Source: Alphaproteobacteria bacterium
GTDB taxonomy: Bacteria; Pseudomonadota; Alphaproteobacteria; Oceanibaculales; Oceanibaculaceae
NCBI GenBank assembly: GCA_018823745.1
Contig: JAHJHR010000016.1
Coordinates: forward strand, 1 to 64,000
Length of the DNA stretch: 64,000 nucleotides
Reading direction: 5' to 3'
Shown here: piece by piece, positions 1 to 8,312 of the stretch
Layout of the letters: each line of letters starts with the position of its first letter
Numbering within the stretch: the first letter of the stretch is position 1
Position numbers and translations under genes: made by a program
Notes under the pieces: model-generated
What the model saw: only the letters and a program-made list of their open reading frames with translations
Databases searched by the model: none
Told to the model about the DNA's origin: nothing

Positions 1-97
1 AGTCGGGCTTGACCCCACTATCCATTGACCGAGCGATTGGCACGGACGGATGGACCCCAAGTGCCATGGGCGGGTCAAGCCCGAGGGTGACGATGGA
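1..97. repeat. Palindromic intergenic repeat element
   Basis: No gene is visible in the first 140 bases. Positions 3-16 (TCGGGCTTGACCCC) are the inverted complement of 71-84 with one mismatch. The segment 71-92 recurs exactly, inverted, at 50244-50265. A nested shorter pair (TGGCAC near 39 and GTGCCA near 61) adds to the fold. It looks like a dispersed REP-like element, and its function is unknown. Confidence 0.55.
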
Positions 98-140
98 GGG
101 GAGGCGATGAAGAGTTAGCGAGAGCGACGTGTGTGCCCCC

Positions 141-839
141 CTACTCCGCCGCTTCGACCCCGGCCTGGTAGGCCTGTTTCAGATGCTGGTACTTGTTGCG
201 CAGATGGTCGGAGAGCAGGCGCGACAGCAAAGTGGCATCGCGCTTCGTCAGGGCCGAGAGAATCTCGTCATGCTCGGCGACGGCGTGGTCCCAGCGTTCG
301 CCCGACAGATTCGCCATGTAGCGGAAGCGTCGGACCCGGCCGTTCAGCGCGCCATAGGTCTGCACCAGCGTGGCGTTGCCGGCCCCGGCGATGATCGCCA
401 GATGGATCGCCTGGTTCAGCTTGAAGTAGCTGTGCAGATCGGCGCGGGCATGGCAGGCCAGCATCTCGTAATGCAGGGCCTTCACCTCCGAGATCGCAGC
501 ATCGCTCATCCGGCTGGCGGCGAGCATGCCGGCCAGGCCTTCCAGCGTCACCATCACCTCGATGATCTCGTCCAGCTCGGTCACGGTCAGCGGGGCGACC
601 ACCGCGCCGCGATTGGGCAGCAGTTCGACCAGCCCTTCCGAGGCCAGCACCTTCAGCGCCTCGCGCAGCGGCGTGCGGGAGATGCCGAAGCGTTCGCACA
701 GCACCCGTTCGGGCACGCGCTTGCCGGGCTCCAGCTCGCCCTCGACGATCAGGTCGCGCAGCCGCTCCACCACCTCGTCATGCAGCGAGCGGCGGGCGAT
801 ACGCTGTTCGGGCGGGCTATGGGGAATAACGGTGGCCAT
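141..839 (-). CDS. GntR-family transcriptional regulator, FCD (FadR-type) subfamily
   Basis: A 232-residue DNA-binding regulator. Residues about 18-80 form the winged helix-turn-helix (recognition part RFGISRTPLREAL). The rest is an all-helical FCD ligand domain with the Asp/His-rich helices typical of metal- and carboxylate-sensing members (SYFKLNQAIHLAI, EHDEIL, DHLRN). Length is normal for the family. It starts 8 bases after the stop of the FAD/Fe-S dehydrogenase on the same strand, so the two are probably co-transcribed. Its likely targets are that dehydrogenase and the divergent aminotransferase/TRAP genes. Two related palindromic sites in 3884-4050 are candidate operators. Ligand unknown; a 2-hydroxy- or 2-keto-acid is inferred from context. 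Confidence 0.9.
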   Translation of the reverse strand: MATVIPHSPPEQRIARRSLHDEVVERLRDLIVEGELEPGKRVPERVLCERFGISRTPLREALKVLASEGLVELLPNRGAVVAPLTVTELDEIIEVMVTLEGLAGMLAASRMSDAAISEVKALHYEMLACHARADLHSYFKLNQAIHLAIIAGAGNATLVQTYGALNGRVRRFRYMANLSGERWDHAVAEHDEILSALTKRDATLLSRLLSDHLRNKYQHLKQAYQAGVEAAE

Positions 840-847
840 GGCCTATC

Positions 848-3800
848 CTATGCCTTCGCCAGCGCCATTTCGAGCACGCGCACGACATGCACCGCCTCGC
901 GATTGGCGCCATCGTGAATCTGGTGCCGGCAGGAGGTGCCGTCGGCAACCAGGATCGCGTTTGCGTCGGCCTTGCGGATGGCGGGCAGCAGGGCGGCCTC
1001 GGCCATCTTCATCGAGACCTCGTAATGCTCGGCCTCATAGCCGAAGGCGCCGGCCATGCCGCAGCAGGAGCTGTCGATGGTTTCCACGGTCAGGCCGGGC
1101 ACAAGCTTCAGCACCTGCTGGACGGCAGGCATGACAGCAAAGGCCTTCTGGTGGCAATGACCGTGCAGCAGCGCCTTGCTGGCGGCAATCGGCTTCAGAT
1201 CAAGCTTCAGCCGGCCGGCCTTCGCTTCGGCGGCCAGGAACTCCTCCAGAAGCATCGCCCTGGCCGCCAGCGCATCGGACTCGGCGCCGGGGTGCATCGA
1301 GCGGAACTCGTCGCGCAGGGTGAACAGGCAGGAGGGCTCCAGCCCCAGCACCGGCACGCCGGCCTCGATATAGGGTTTCAGCGCGTCCAGCATGCGGCGC
1401 GATTCGGCCTTCGCCTCATCGACCAGACCGGCCGCCAGGAAGGTACGGCCGCAGCACAGCGGACGGTCCTTCGGCGGGGTGGCGAAATGCACGCGGTAGC
1501 CGGCAGCGGTCAGCACGGTGACGGCGGCGCGGGCATTCTCCGCATCGAAATAGCGGTTGAACGTATCGACGAACAGCACGACCGCCTCGCCATCCACCGG
1601 GCCGGTGGAGATGCCCGGCGCGCGGAAGGAATCGCCACGCCATTGCGGCAGGCTGCGTTTGGCGGACAGGCCCAGCAGCTTCTCGGTCAGTTTCGGCAGG
1701 CCCGGAATCCGGTCGCGCAAATTCAGCAGCGGCGCCAGCTTGGAGGCGATCCCGGCATAGCGCGGCAGGAAGGCGACCAGCCGGTCCTTCAGCCGCAGCC
1801 CGTGTTTCTTGCGATAGTGATGCAGGAATTCGATCTTCATCTTCGCCATGTCGACGCCAGTCGGGCATTCGCGCTTGCAGCCCTTGCAGCCGACGCAGAG
1901 ATCCATGGTCTGGTACATGTCGTCGGACAGCAGCGAATCGGGGCCGAGCTGGCCGGACAGCGCGAGGCGCAGGGAATTGGCCCGGCCGCGCGTCACGTCC
2001 TTCTCCTCGCCGGTGGCGCGGAAGCTGGGGCACATGACGCCGGGATCGGCCTTGCGGCAGGCGCCATTGTTGTTGCACATCTCGACCGCCCCCGAGATGC
2101 CGCCCCACTCGCTCCAGTCCAGCGCCGTCTCCAGCGGCTGGATGGCATATCCGGGCTTGAAGCGGAACAGGCTGCGGTCATCCATCTTCGGCGCGCGGAC
2201 GATCTTGCCCGGGTTCATCATGCCCTCGGGGTCGAAACTGTCCTTCACCTCCTCGAAGGCGCGCACGATGCGGCTGCCATACATCGGCTCGTGGAATTCC
2301 GAGCGCACGATGCCGTCGCCATGCTCGCCGGAATGGCAGCCCTTGTATTCGCGCACCATGGCGAAGGCTTCCTCGGCGATGGCGCGCATGTTTTTGGCAC
2401 CCTCCTCGGTCTTCATGTTCAGGATCGGGCGCACATGCAGCGTGCCGACCGAGGCATGGGCGTACCAGGTGCCCTTGGTGCCGTATTTGCTGAAGATGTC
2501 AGTCAGGCGTTCGGTGTAATCGGCCAAATCTTCCAGCGGCACGGCGCAATCCTCGATGAAGGAGACGGGTTTGCCGTCGCCCTTCATCGACATCATGATG
2601 TTCAGCCCCTGCTTGCGGATCTCCCAGATCTCGCTCTGGAATTTCGGGTCGGTCGCCTCGACCACCGCACCGGGGAAGCCCAGATCGCCCATCAGCTCGA
2701 CCAGGCTGGCAAGCCCGCGCAGTTGCGCCGCCTTGTCCTCGCCGGCGAATTCGACCAGCAGCAGCGCCTCCGGCTCGCCAACGACGAATTTGTCCACCGT
2801 CCCGCGGAAGGCCGGGATGTCGCGAGCCAGATCGATCATCGTGCGGTCGACCAGCTCCACCGCCGTCGGCCCCAGCTTCACGATGTGCTGGGTGGCCTCC
2901 ATCGCCTTGCGGAAGGTCGGGAAGTGGCACACGCCCAGCGTCTTGTGCGGCGGGATCGGCTTCAGGTCGAGCTGGATGCGCTGGAACCAGCCCAGCGTGC
3001 CCTCGGAGCCGACCAGCAGATGGGACATGTTGTGCCCCTCCGGCTTGATCGTCTCGATGTTGTAGCCGCCGATCTTGCGCAGGATATCCGGGATGCGGGC
3101 CTTGATCTCGTCGGCCTCGCGCAGGCCGAGGGCGCGCATCTTCTGCACCAGAGCGATGTAGGCGGGGTCGCCGCCCAGCCCGTCCAGATTGCCCGGCACC
3201 GGGCCAAAGCGCGCCTGGCTGCCATCGGCCAGCACGGCATCGATGGCACGGACATTATGCACCATATTGCCGTAGCGCAGGGACCGCGAGCCGCAGGAAT
3301 TATTGCCGGCCATGCCGCCGATGGTCGCCCGGCTGCCGGTCGAGATATCGACCGGGAAGAACAGGCCGGTGCCCTTCAGCTGCTTGTTCAGCTTGTCTAG
3401 CGTGATGCCGGGATGCACCCAGGCGGTCCGCGCTTCCGGATCGACCGAGATGACGTCATTCAGGAAGCGGCTGTGGTCGATGACCAAGGCCTCATTCACC
3501 GTCTGCCCACATTGTGAGGTGCCGCCGCCGCGCGGCAGCACGGGGATGCCCTCGGCCCGCGCAATGTCCAGCGCGCGCAGCACATCCGCCTCGCTATGCG
3601 GCACGACCACGCCCAGCGGCTCAATCTGGTAGATCGAGGCGTCGGTGGAATACCGCCCGCGGCTGAAGCTGTCGAACAGCACATCGCCCTCAATCTCCCG
3701 GCGCAGGCGCGCGGCAAGGCTGCTGTCGCCCGGCGTGATGCGGGCTTTGGCTTTCGAAAGGCCGGGGGCGGGCTTGGCGGAAGGCAGGGTGGCGGCCACG

Positions 3801-3940
3801 GCGTCAGCTTTCGGATTGAGGGCGGTTTCTGAAACATGCTCCGTTTCGCCAGCGATGCAAGAGCGGAGCAACTGTAGGCTATCATTTTGAATGCAAAATT
3901 CAATGGAGCTGCATGCCGCCCGGCAGCGCCACCCCCGCAC
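848..3940 (-). CDS. FAD-binding and (Fe-S)-binding oxidoreductase (glycolate/D-lactate dehydrogenase type, YdiJ-like)
   Basis: A large fusion flavoprotein, up to 1030 residues. An N-terminal FAD-binding PCMH domain (PRGGGTSQCGQ and the SRFLN region) is followed by a FAD-linked oxidase C-terminal domain. After that come a ferredoxin-type segment with CVGCKGCKRECP and two CCG-type cysteine motifs (LCCGRTF, SSCCGMAGAFG). Such proteins oxidise D-2-hydroxyacids such as D-lactate, glycolate or 2-hydroxyglutarate and pass electrons to the membrane chain. The frame opens with GTG at 3940 and has no ATG upstream of the conserved domain. TTG at 3871 and GTG at 3799 are alternatives, and a palindrome at 3884-3899 lies inside the longest version, so the first 24-47 residues may not be translated. 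The stop is followed by the GntR gene. Family is certain; substrate is open. Confidence 0.88.
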   Translation of the reverse strand: MRGWRCRAACSSIEFCIQNDSLQLLRSCIAGETEHVSETALNPKADAVAATLPSAKPAPGLSKAKARITPGDSSLAARLRREIEGDVLFDSFSRGRYSTDASIYQIEPLGVVVPHSEADVLRALDIARAEGIPVLPRGGGTSQCGQTVNEALVIDHSRFLNDVISVDPEARTAWVHPGITLDKLNKQLKGTGLFFPVDISTGSRATIGGMAGNNSCGSRSLRYGNMVHNVRAIDAVLADGSQARFGPVPGNLDGLGGDPAYIALVQKMRALGLREADEIKARIPDILRKIGGYNIETIKPEGHNMSHLLVGSEGTLGWFQRIQLDLKPIPPHKTLGVCHFPTFRKAMEATQHIVKLGPTAVELVDRTMIDLARDIPAFRGTVDKFVVGEPEALLLVEFAGEDKAAQLRGLASLVELMGDLGFPGAVVEATDPKFQSEIWEIRKQGLNIMMSMKGDGKPVSFIEDCAVPLEDLADYTERLTDIFSKYGTKGTWYAHASVGTLHVRPILNMKTEEGAKNMRAIAEEAFAMVREYKGCHSGEHGDGIVRSEFHEPMYGSRIVRAFEEVKDSFDPEGMMNPGKIVRAPKMDDRSLFRFKPGYAIQPLETALDWSEWGGISGAVEMCNNNGACRKADPGVMCPSFRATGEEKDVTRGRANSLRLALSGQLGPDSLLSDDMYQTMDLCVGCKGCKRECPTGVDMAKMKIEFLHHYRKKHGLRLKDRLVAFLPRYAGIASKLAPLLNLRDRIPGLPKLTEKLLGLSAKRSLPQWRGDSFRAPGISTGPVDGEAVVLFVDTFNRYFDAENARAAVTVLTAAGYRVHFATPPKDRPLCCGRTFLAAGLVDEAKAESRRMLDALKPYIEAGVPVLGLEPSCLFTLRDEFRSMHPGAESDALAARAMLLEEFLAAEAKAGRLKLDLKPIAASKALLHGHCHQKAFAVMPAVQQVLKLVPGLTVETIDSSCCGMAGAFGYEAEHYEVSMKMAEAALLPAIRKADANAILVADGTSCRHQIHDGANREAVHVVRVLEMALAKA
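3884..3903. promoter_or_regulatory. Candidate GntR operator, site 1
   Basis: ATTTTG-AATG-CAAAAT at 3884-3899 is a perfect inverted repeat. It overlaps TTGAAT-GCAAA-ATTCAA at 3887-3903. The words TTGAATGCA and TGCAAAATTC recur at 4029-4050. It sits just upstream of the later possible starts of the dehydrogenase. Assignment to the nearby GntR regulator is inference. Confidence 0.45.
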
Positions 3941-4010
3941 ACCCTAAAATACGGCGCTTTTTATATTGTTTATGCTGCGTTGCGGTATATCGCATCTTCC
4001 CAGACTCACC

Positions 4011-4050
4011 TTGACACCGCCCTTGAAATTGAATGCACTATGCAAAATTC
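4011..4050 (+). promoter_or_regulatory. Candidate promoter with overlapping operator, site 2
   Basis: TTGACA at 4011-4016 is a perfect -35 box about 90 bases before the aminotransferase start. The -10 (about 4034-4041) is weak and lies inside 4029-4050, which repeats both words of site 1 (TTGAATGCA and TGCAAAATTC) with a longer spacer. A near-palindrome TGCGGTATATCGCA lies at 3981-3994. A repressor bound here would cover the -10. Confidence 0.4.
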
Positions 4051-4099
4051 GTCGAAATCGGGTTGGCCCCTCTGACCCCAGGCAAGAGAAGAATCGATC

Positions 4100-5293
4100 A
4101 TGACCTACCGTTCCGGCCGCCATTTCCTGCAGATTCCCGGCCCGACCAATGTGCCCGACCGGGTGCTACGCGCCATTGATGCCCCGACCATGGATCATCG
4201 CGGCCCGGAATTCGGCGTGCTTGGCAAGACCGTGCTGGAAGGCCTGAAGCCGGTGTTCAAGACGAAGAACCCGGTCATCATCTTCCCGGCCTCGGGCACC
4301 GGCGCCTGGGAAGCCGCCCTGGTCAACACCCTGTCGCCCGGCGACAAGGTGCTGATGGTGGAGACCGGCCATTTCGCCAGCCTGTGGCAGGAAATGGCGG
4401 GCCGTCTGGGCCTGACCGTCGATTTCGTGCCGGGCGACTGGCGTCATGGCGTCGACCCGGCGCTGATCGAGGCCAAGCTGAAGGAAGACAAGGGCCACAC
4501 CATCAAGGCCGTGTGCGCCGTGCATAACGAGACCTCGACTGGCGTGACCAGCCGCATCGGGCTGATCCGCAAGGCAATCGACGCGGCCGGTCATCCGGCG
4601 CTGTACCTGGTGGACACGATCTCCTCGCTCGGCTCCATCGACTATCGGCATGACGAATGGGGCGTCGACGTCACCGTCGCCGGCTCGCAGAAGGGGCTGA
4701 TGCTGCCGCCGGGCCTGTCTTTCAACGCGATCAGCGACAAGGCGATTGCCGCCTCGAAAAAGGCCGGGCTGCAGAAATCCTACTGGGATTGGGCGCCGAT
4801 GCTGACGGCGAATGAGAAGGGCTATTTCCCCTATACCCCGGCGACCAATCTGCTCTATGGCCTGAAAGAGGCTCTCGACATGCTGCTGGAGGAAGGGCTG
4901 GACAATGTCTTCGCCCGTCATGACCGCCATGCCGAGGCAACCCGCCGCGCGGTGCGCGGCTGGGGGCTGGAAATCCTGGCCAAGAACCCGGAGGAGTATT
5001 CCAGCGCGCTGACCGCCGTTCTGCTGCCGGACGGGCACAATGCCGACGCCCTGCGCAAGGTGATCCTGGAGAAGTTCGACATGTCGCTGGGCCAGGGCCT
5101 TGGCAAGGTGTCGGGCAAGGTATTCCGCATCGGCCATCTGGGCGATTTCAACGATCTGGCGCTGGCGGGCACTCTGTCGGGCGTCGAGATGGGCCTGAAA
5201 CTGGCCGGTGTACCAATACAGGGCAGCGGTGTTTCCGAGGCACTGGATTATCTGGGCGAGGCCAACACCGGGGCCACAAACGCCGCAGCCTGA
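4100..5293 (+). CDS. sgaA: Serine--glyoxylate (alanine--glyoxylate) aminotransferase family protein
   Basis: A 397-residue fold-type I, class V PLP aminotransferase. The family signature PGPTNVPDRVL lies at residues 13-23, and Lys198 in GSQKGLMLPPG is the Schiff-base lysine. FPASGTGAWE (62-71) binds the cofactor phosphate. Members transfer the amino group of serine, alanine or aspartate to glyoxylate, giving glycine. A weak purine-rich stretch (AAGAGAAG) precedes the ATG. It diverges from the FAD/Fe-S dehydrogenase, which could supply glyoxylate from glycolate, and is followed by a TRAP transporter in the same direction. Related BhcA-type aspartate-glyoxylate aminotransferases belong to the same family, so the amino donor is not settled by sequence reading. 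Confidence 0.85.
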   Translation: MTYRSGRHFLQIPGPTNVPDRVLRAIDAPTMDHRGPEFGVLGKTVLEGLKPVFKTKNPVIIFPASGTGAWEAALVNTLSPGDKVLMVETGHFASLWQEMAGRLGLTVDFVPGDWRHGVDPALIEAKLKEDKGHTIKAVCAVHNETSTGVTSRIGLIRKAIDAAGHPALYLVDTISSLGSIDYRHDEWGVDVTVAGSQKGLMLPPGLSFNAISDKAIAASKKAGLQKSYWDWAPMLTANEKGYFPYTPATNLLYGLKEALDMLLEEGLDNVFARHDRHAEATRRAVRGWGLEILAKNPEEYSSALTAVLLPDGHNADALRKVILEKFDMSLGQGLGKVSGKVFRIGHLGDFNDLALAGTLSGVEMGLKLAGVPIQGSGVSEALDYLGEANTGATNAAA

Positions 5294-5419
5294 AGACTTC
5301 GGACTGGATAAAATGCGCGACAACTAATGATGGCGAGGCACATCGAAATACCAGCATAATCGAATGGAAGAGCCGGCATTAAGACCGGCCCCATAAATCA
5401 AAACAGATGGAGGAACGTC

Positions 5420-6400
5420 ATGAGGAAACTGTTTATCGCAAGCGCCCTGCTGCTGAGCGGCGGGCTGGCCCTGCCGGCCCAGGCACAGATGGAGCTGAAA
5501 TTCGGCCATGTCGGCGGCCCCGGTTCGCTGTTCGAGCTGTCGGCCAATGAATTCGCGAAGCGGGCCAATGCCAAGCTGGGCGACAAGGCGAAGGTCGTCA
5601 CCTTCGGCTCCAGCCAGCTTGGCGGCGACAAGGAGCTGATGCAGAAGCTGAAGCTCGGCACCGTCGAATTCGCCCTGCCCTCGACCGTCATGTCTTCCGA
5701 GGTCGACGCCTTCGGCATGTTCGAGATGCCGTATCTGGTGAAGAACCGCGATCACATGAAGAAGATCGAGGCCGAGGTGATCTGGCCGACCCTGGCCCCG
5801 ATGGCCGAAGCCAAGGGCTTCAAGATTCTGGGCGTCTGGGAAAACGGCTTCCGCCACATCACCAACAACGCCCGGCCGATCGTGAAGCCCGAGGATCTGA
5901 AGGGCATCAAGCTGCGCGTGCCGCAGGGCAAGTGGCGCGTGAAGATGTTCCAGATCTACGGCTCCAACCCGTCGCCGATGGCGCTGTCGGAGGTGTTCGT
6001 CGCGCTGCAGACCGGCGTGATGGACGGCCAGGAAAATCCGCTGACGCAGATCTATTCCTCGAAATTCCAGGAAGTGCAGAAGTACCTGTCGATGACCGGG
6101 CATGTCTACACCCCGGCCTATATCGTCGCCGGGGCGCGCAAATGGGCCTCCCTGCCGGCAGATGTGCGCAGCATCCTGGAGGCAACGGCCAAGGAAACCC
6201 AGGCCTATGTCTATGAGCAGGCGGAAAAGCTGGAAGGTGACCTGCTGGCCAAGATCAAGGCCGCCGGCGTCACGGTGAACGAGGCCGACAAGGACGCCTT
6301 CATCGCCGCCAGCAAGGACGTCTATACCGAGTTCGGCCAGGACGTGAAGGATGGTGCCGCAATGGTCGATAAGGCCATCGCCCTCGGCGCCGGCCTCTAA
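5420..6400 (+). CDS. dctP: TRAP transporter substrate-binding protein (DctP family)
   Basis: A 326-residue periplasmic solute receptor with a Sec signal peptide (about residues 1-22, cut after LPAQA). The DctP fold is recognisable from the AFGMFEMPYLVKNRDH segment and the conserved KGIKLRVPQG strand, whose arginine usually binds the ligand carboxylate. GGAGG at 5410-5414 is a good ribosome-binding site. It delivers a carboxylate-type ligand to the DctQM proteins encoded next. A strong hairpin separates it from dctQ, which fits the usual excess of receptor over permease. The ligand is unknown; glycolate, lactate or a related acid is inferred from the neighbours. Confidence 0.93.
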   Translation: MRKLFIASALLLSGGLALPAQAQMELKFGHVGGPGSLFELSANEFAKRANAKLGDKAKVVTFGSSQLGGDKELMQKLKLGTVEFALPSTVMSSEVDAFGMFEMPYLVKNRDHMKKIEAEVIWPTLAPMAEAKGFKILGVWENGFRHITNNARPIVKPEDLKGIKLRVPQGKWRVKMFQIYGSNPSPMALSEVFVALQTGVMDGQENPLTQIYSSKFQEVQKYLSMTGHVYTPAYIVAGARKWASLPADVRSILEATAKETQAYVYEQAEKLEGDLLAKIKAAGVTVNEADKDAFIAASKDVYTEFGQDVKDGAAMVDKAIALGAGL

Positions 6401-6411
6401 AGTACAGCGTC

Positions 6412-6450
6412 AGGCCCCGCCGGCATCCACCGGCGGGGCCTTTCCTTGTT
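6412..6450 (+). terminator. Hairpin between dctP and dctQ (partial terminator or mRNA stabiliser)
   Basis: A 12-base-pair stem, AGGCCCCGCCGG (6412-6423) with CCGGCGGGGCCT (6430-6441), loop CATCCA, followed by a T-rich run. Because the permease genes follow in the same direction, it probably attenuates read-through rather than ending the operon. Confidence 0.75.
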
Positions 6451-6489
6451 CATAGCGACAAAAATCAGGACAGAGAGGGCTCCCTCACC

Positions 6490-7011
6490 GTGTTCGTCTC
6501 GCTCAGAACCATCTTCGACAGGACATTATCGGCCTTTGTCATCCTGTTGCTTGCCAGCCTGACGGTCATCATCGTGATGGGCGTCGTCTATCGCAAAATG
6601 GGCTGGTCACTCGTCTGGTATGACGAGGTGGCGTCCATCATGCTGGCATGGCTGACCTATTACGGTGCCGCGCTGGCCGCGCTGAAGCGCGCCCATATCG
6701 GCTTCCCCGGGATGGTCAATGCCATGCGCCCTCAGTTTCGCGTGCCGGCCGTTCTGTTCGGCGAGGCCTGTGTCATCCTGTTCTTCGCCCTGATGGCCTG
6801 GTTCGGCTACCAGGTGCTGGTCATTCTTGAGGGCGATACGCTGGTCACCCTGCCCGGCATCACCACCGCCCTTGCCCAGTCGGTCATCCCCGTCGGCGCG
6901 GTGCTGTTCATTATCGCCCAACTGCTGAGCCTGCCCGAAATACTGGAGCAGGCGCGCGGCCAGGGCGTCATCGACGCAGAGCAGAAGGCGCTGCAGGAGA
7001 TCCTGAAATGA
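6490..7011 (+). CDS. dctQ: TRAP transporter small permease (DctQ family)
   Basis: A 173-residue inner-membrane protein with four predicted hydrophobic helices (about residues 15-37, 50-70, 90-112 and 130-152). The DctQ-type sequence around W-Y-D-E-V follows the first helix. The start is GTG, preceded by GAGAGGG. It forms the small membrane subunit of the TRAP carrier with DctM and uses a sodium or proton gradient. Its end overlaps the dctM start by four bases (ATGA), indicating translational coupling. Confidence 0.9.
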   Translation: MFVSLRTIFDRTLSAFVILLLASLTVIIVMGVVYRKMGWSLVWYDEVASIMLAWLTYYGAALAALKRAHIGFPGMVNAMRPQFRVPAVLFGEACVILFFALMAWFGYQVLVILEGDTLVTLPGITTALAQSVIPVGAVLFIIAQLLSLPEILEQARGQGVIDAEQKALQEILK

Positions 7012-8291
7012 TCATCGCCCTGATGCTGGTCAGCCTCGTTGCCCTGATCCTGATGAATGTGCCCATCGCCGTCGCCCTCGGCATTGTCGCCATCGTGGCG
7101 ATGGTCAGCGCCTCCGGCATGGATGCGCTGCTGAATGCGGCACTCGTCCTCTTCAATGGCGCGACCAGCTTCCCGCTGCTGTCGATCCCGCTGTTCATCC
7201 TGGCCGGCGCGATCATGAATTCCTCCAGCCTGTCGCGCCGGCTGATCGCCTTCGCCTCGGCAATCTTCGGCTTCGTGAAGGGCGGGCTGGCGATGGTGAA
7301 TATCGGCACCTCGCTGTTCTTCGCCGAAATTTCCGGCTCGGCCGTGGCCGATGTGGCCGCGCTTGGCTCGATCCTGATCCCGGCGATGAAGAAGAAGGGC
7401 TACCCGAAGGAATTCGCCGCCGCTGTCACCTCCTCCTCCGCCACGCTGGCGGTCATCATCCCGCCCTCGATCCCGATGATCCTCTACGCCGTCATGGCGG
7501 AAGCGTCGGTCGTGCAGATTTTCGTCGCCGGCATCGTGCCCGGCATCCTCGGCGGCGGCGGCATGATGGCCTTGGCCTACTGGTATGCGCGGCGCTACAA
7601 TTACCCGGTCGAGGAAGTCTTCAGCCTGCAGCGCGTCGGCCACACCTTCCGCGAGGCGGCCTGGGCCTTCCTGCTGCCGCTGATCATCCTGGGCGGCATC
7701 TTCGGCGGCGTCGTCACCGCGACCGAGGGTGCCGGTCTTGCCGTCCTGGCAGCCTTGTTCATCGGCGGCGTGGTCTATCGCGATCTCGACCTGCGGCATC
7801 TGTATAATTCGATGATGGAAGGCGGCATCCAGACCGCCGTCGTCATGCTTCTGGTCGCCACCTCGGCCCTGCTCGGCGTCTATCTGACCGAACAGCAGAT
7901 CCCGCAGAAGCTGGCCCTCCTGCTGTCTTCCTTCACCGACAATAAATACGCGGTGCTGGGCATCCTGAACGTTTTCTTCCTGGTCATCGGGCTGTTCCTG
8001 CACTCGGCCGCCGCGATCATCCTGGTGGTGCCCATCGTCATGCCGCTGGTCCACTCGGTCGGCATCGACCCGGTCCATTTCGGGCTGGTCGTGACGCTGA
8101 ATCTGGGCATCGGCCAGCAGACACCGCCGGTCGCCAGCGTGCTGATGACGGCCTGCTCCATCGCCAAGGCGGATATGTGGGAGGTCACGAAGGTGAACCT
8201 GCCCTTCATCGGCATTCTTCTGGCAGTGCTGATCCTGGTAACCTATGTCCCGGCCGTGCCGATGGCGCTGGTCGAATATTTCTACCGCTGA
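7008..8291 (+). CDS. dctM: TRAP transporter large permease (DctM family)
   Basis: A 427-residue polytopic membrane protein of about 12 hydrophobic segments, the usual length for the transporting subunit. Conserved DctM elements are visible: SFPLLSIPLFILAG, EISGSAVADVAALGS and the IIPPSIPMILYAV loop. It couples solute entry to an ion gradient and works with DctP and DctQ. The start overlaps dctQ. A CoA-transferase gene begins 21 bases after its stop and probably belongs to the same transcript. Confidence 0.93.
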   Translation: MIIALMLVSLVALILMNVPIAVALGIVAIVAMVSASGMDALLNAALVLFNGATSFPLLSIPLFILAGAIMNSSSLSRRLIAFASAIFGFVKGGLAMVNIGTSLFFAEISGSAVADVAALGSILIPAMKKKGYPKEFAAAVTSSSATLAVIIPPSIPMILYAVMAEASVVQIFVAGIVPGILGGGGMMALAYWYARRYNYPVEEVFSLQRVGHTFREAAWAFLLPLIILGGIFGGVVTATEGAGLAVLAALFIGGVVYRDLDLRHLYNSMMEGGIQTAVVMLLVATSALLGVYLTEQQIPQKLALLLSSFTDNKYAVLGILNVFFLVIGLFLHSAAAIILVVPIVMPLVHSVGIDPVHFGLVVTLNLGIGQQTPPVASVLMTACSIAKADMWEVTKVNLPFIGILLAVLILVTYVPAVPMALVEYFYR

Positions 8292-8312
8292 GCAGAAGGA
8301 TAGCCTCACAGC

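Noticed and set aside
887-3400. An 837-codon open frame on the plus strand
   Set aside because: Antisense of the FAD/Fe-S dehydrogenase, with no recognisable domain and no ribosome-binding site.
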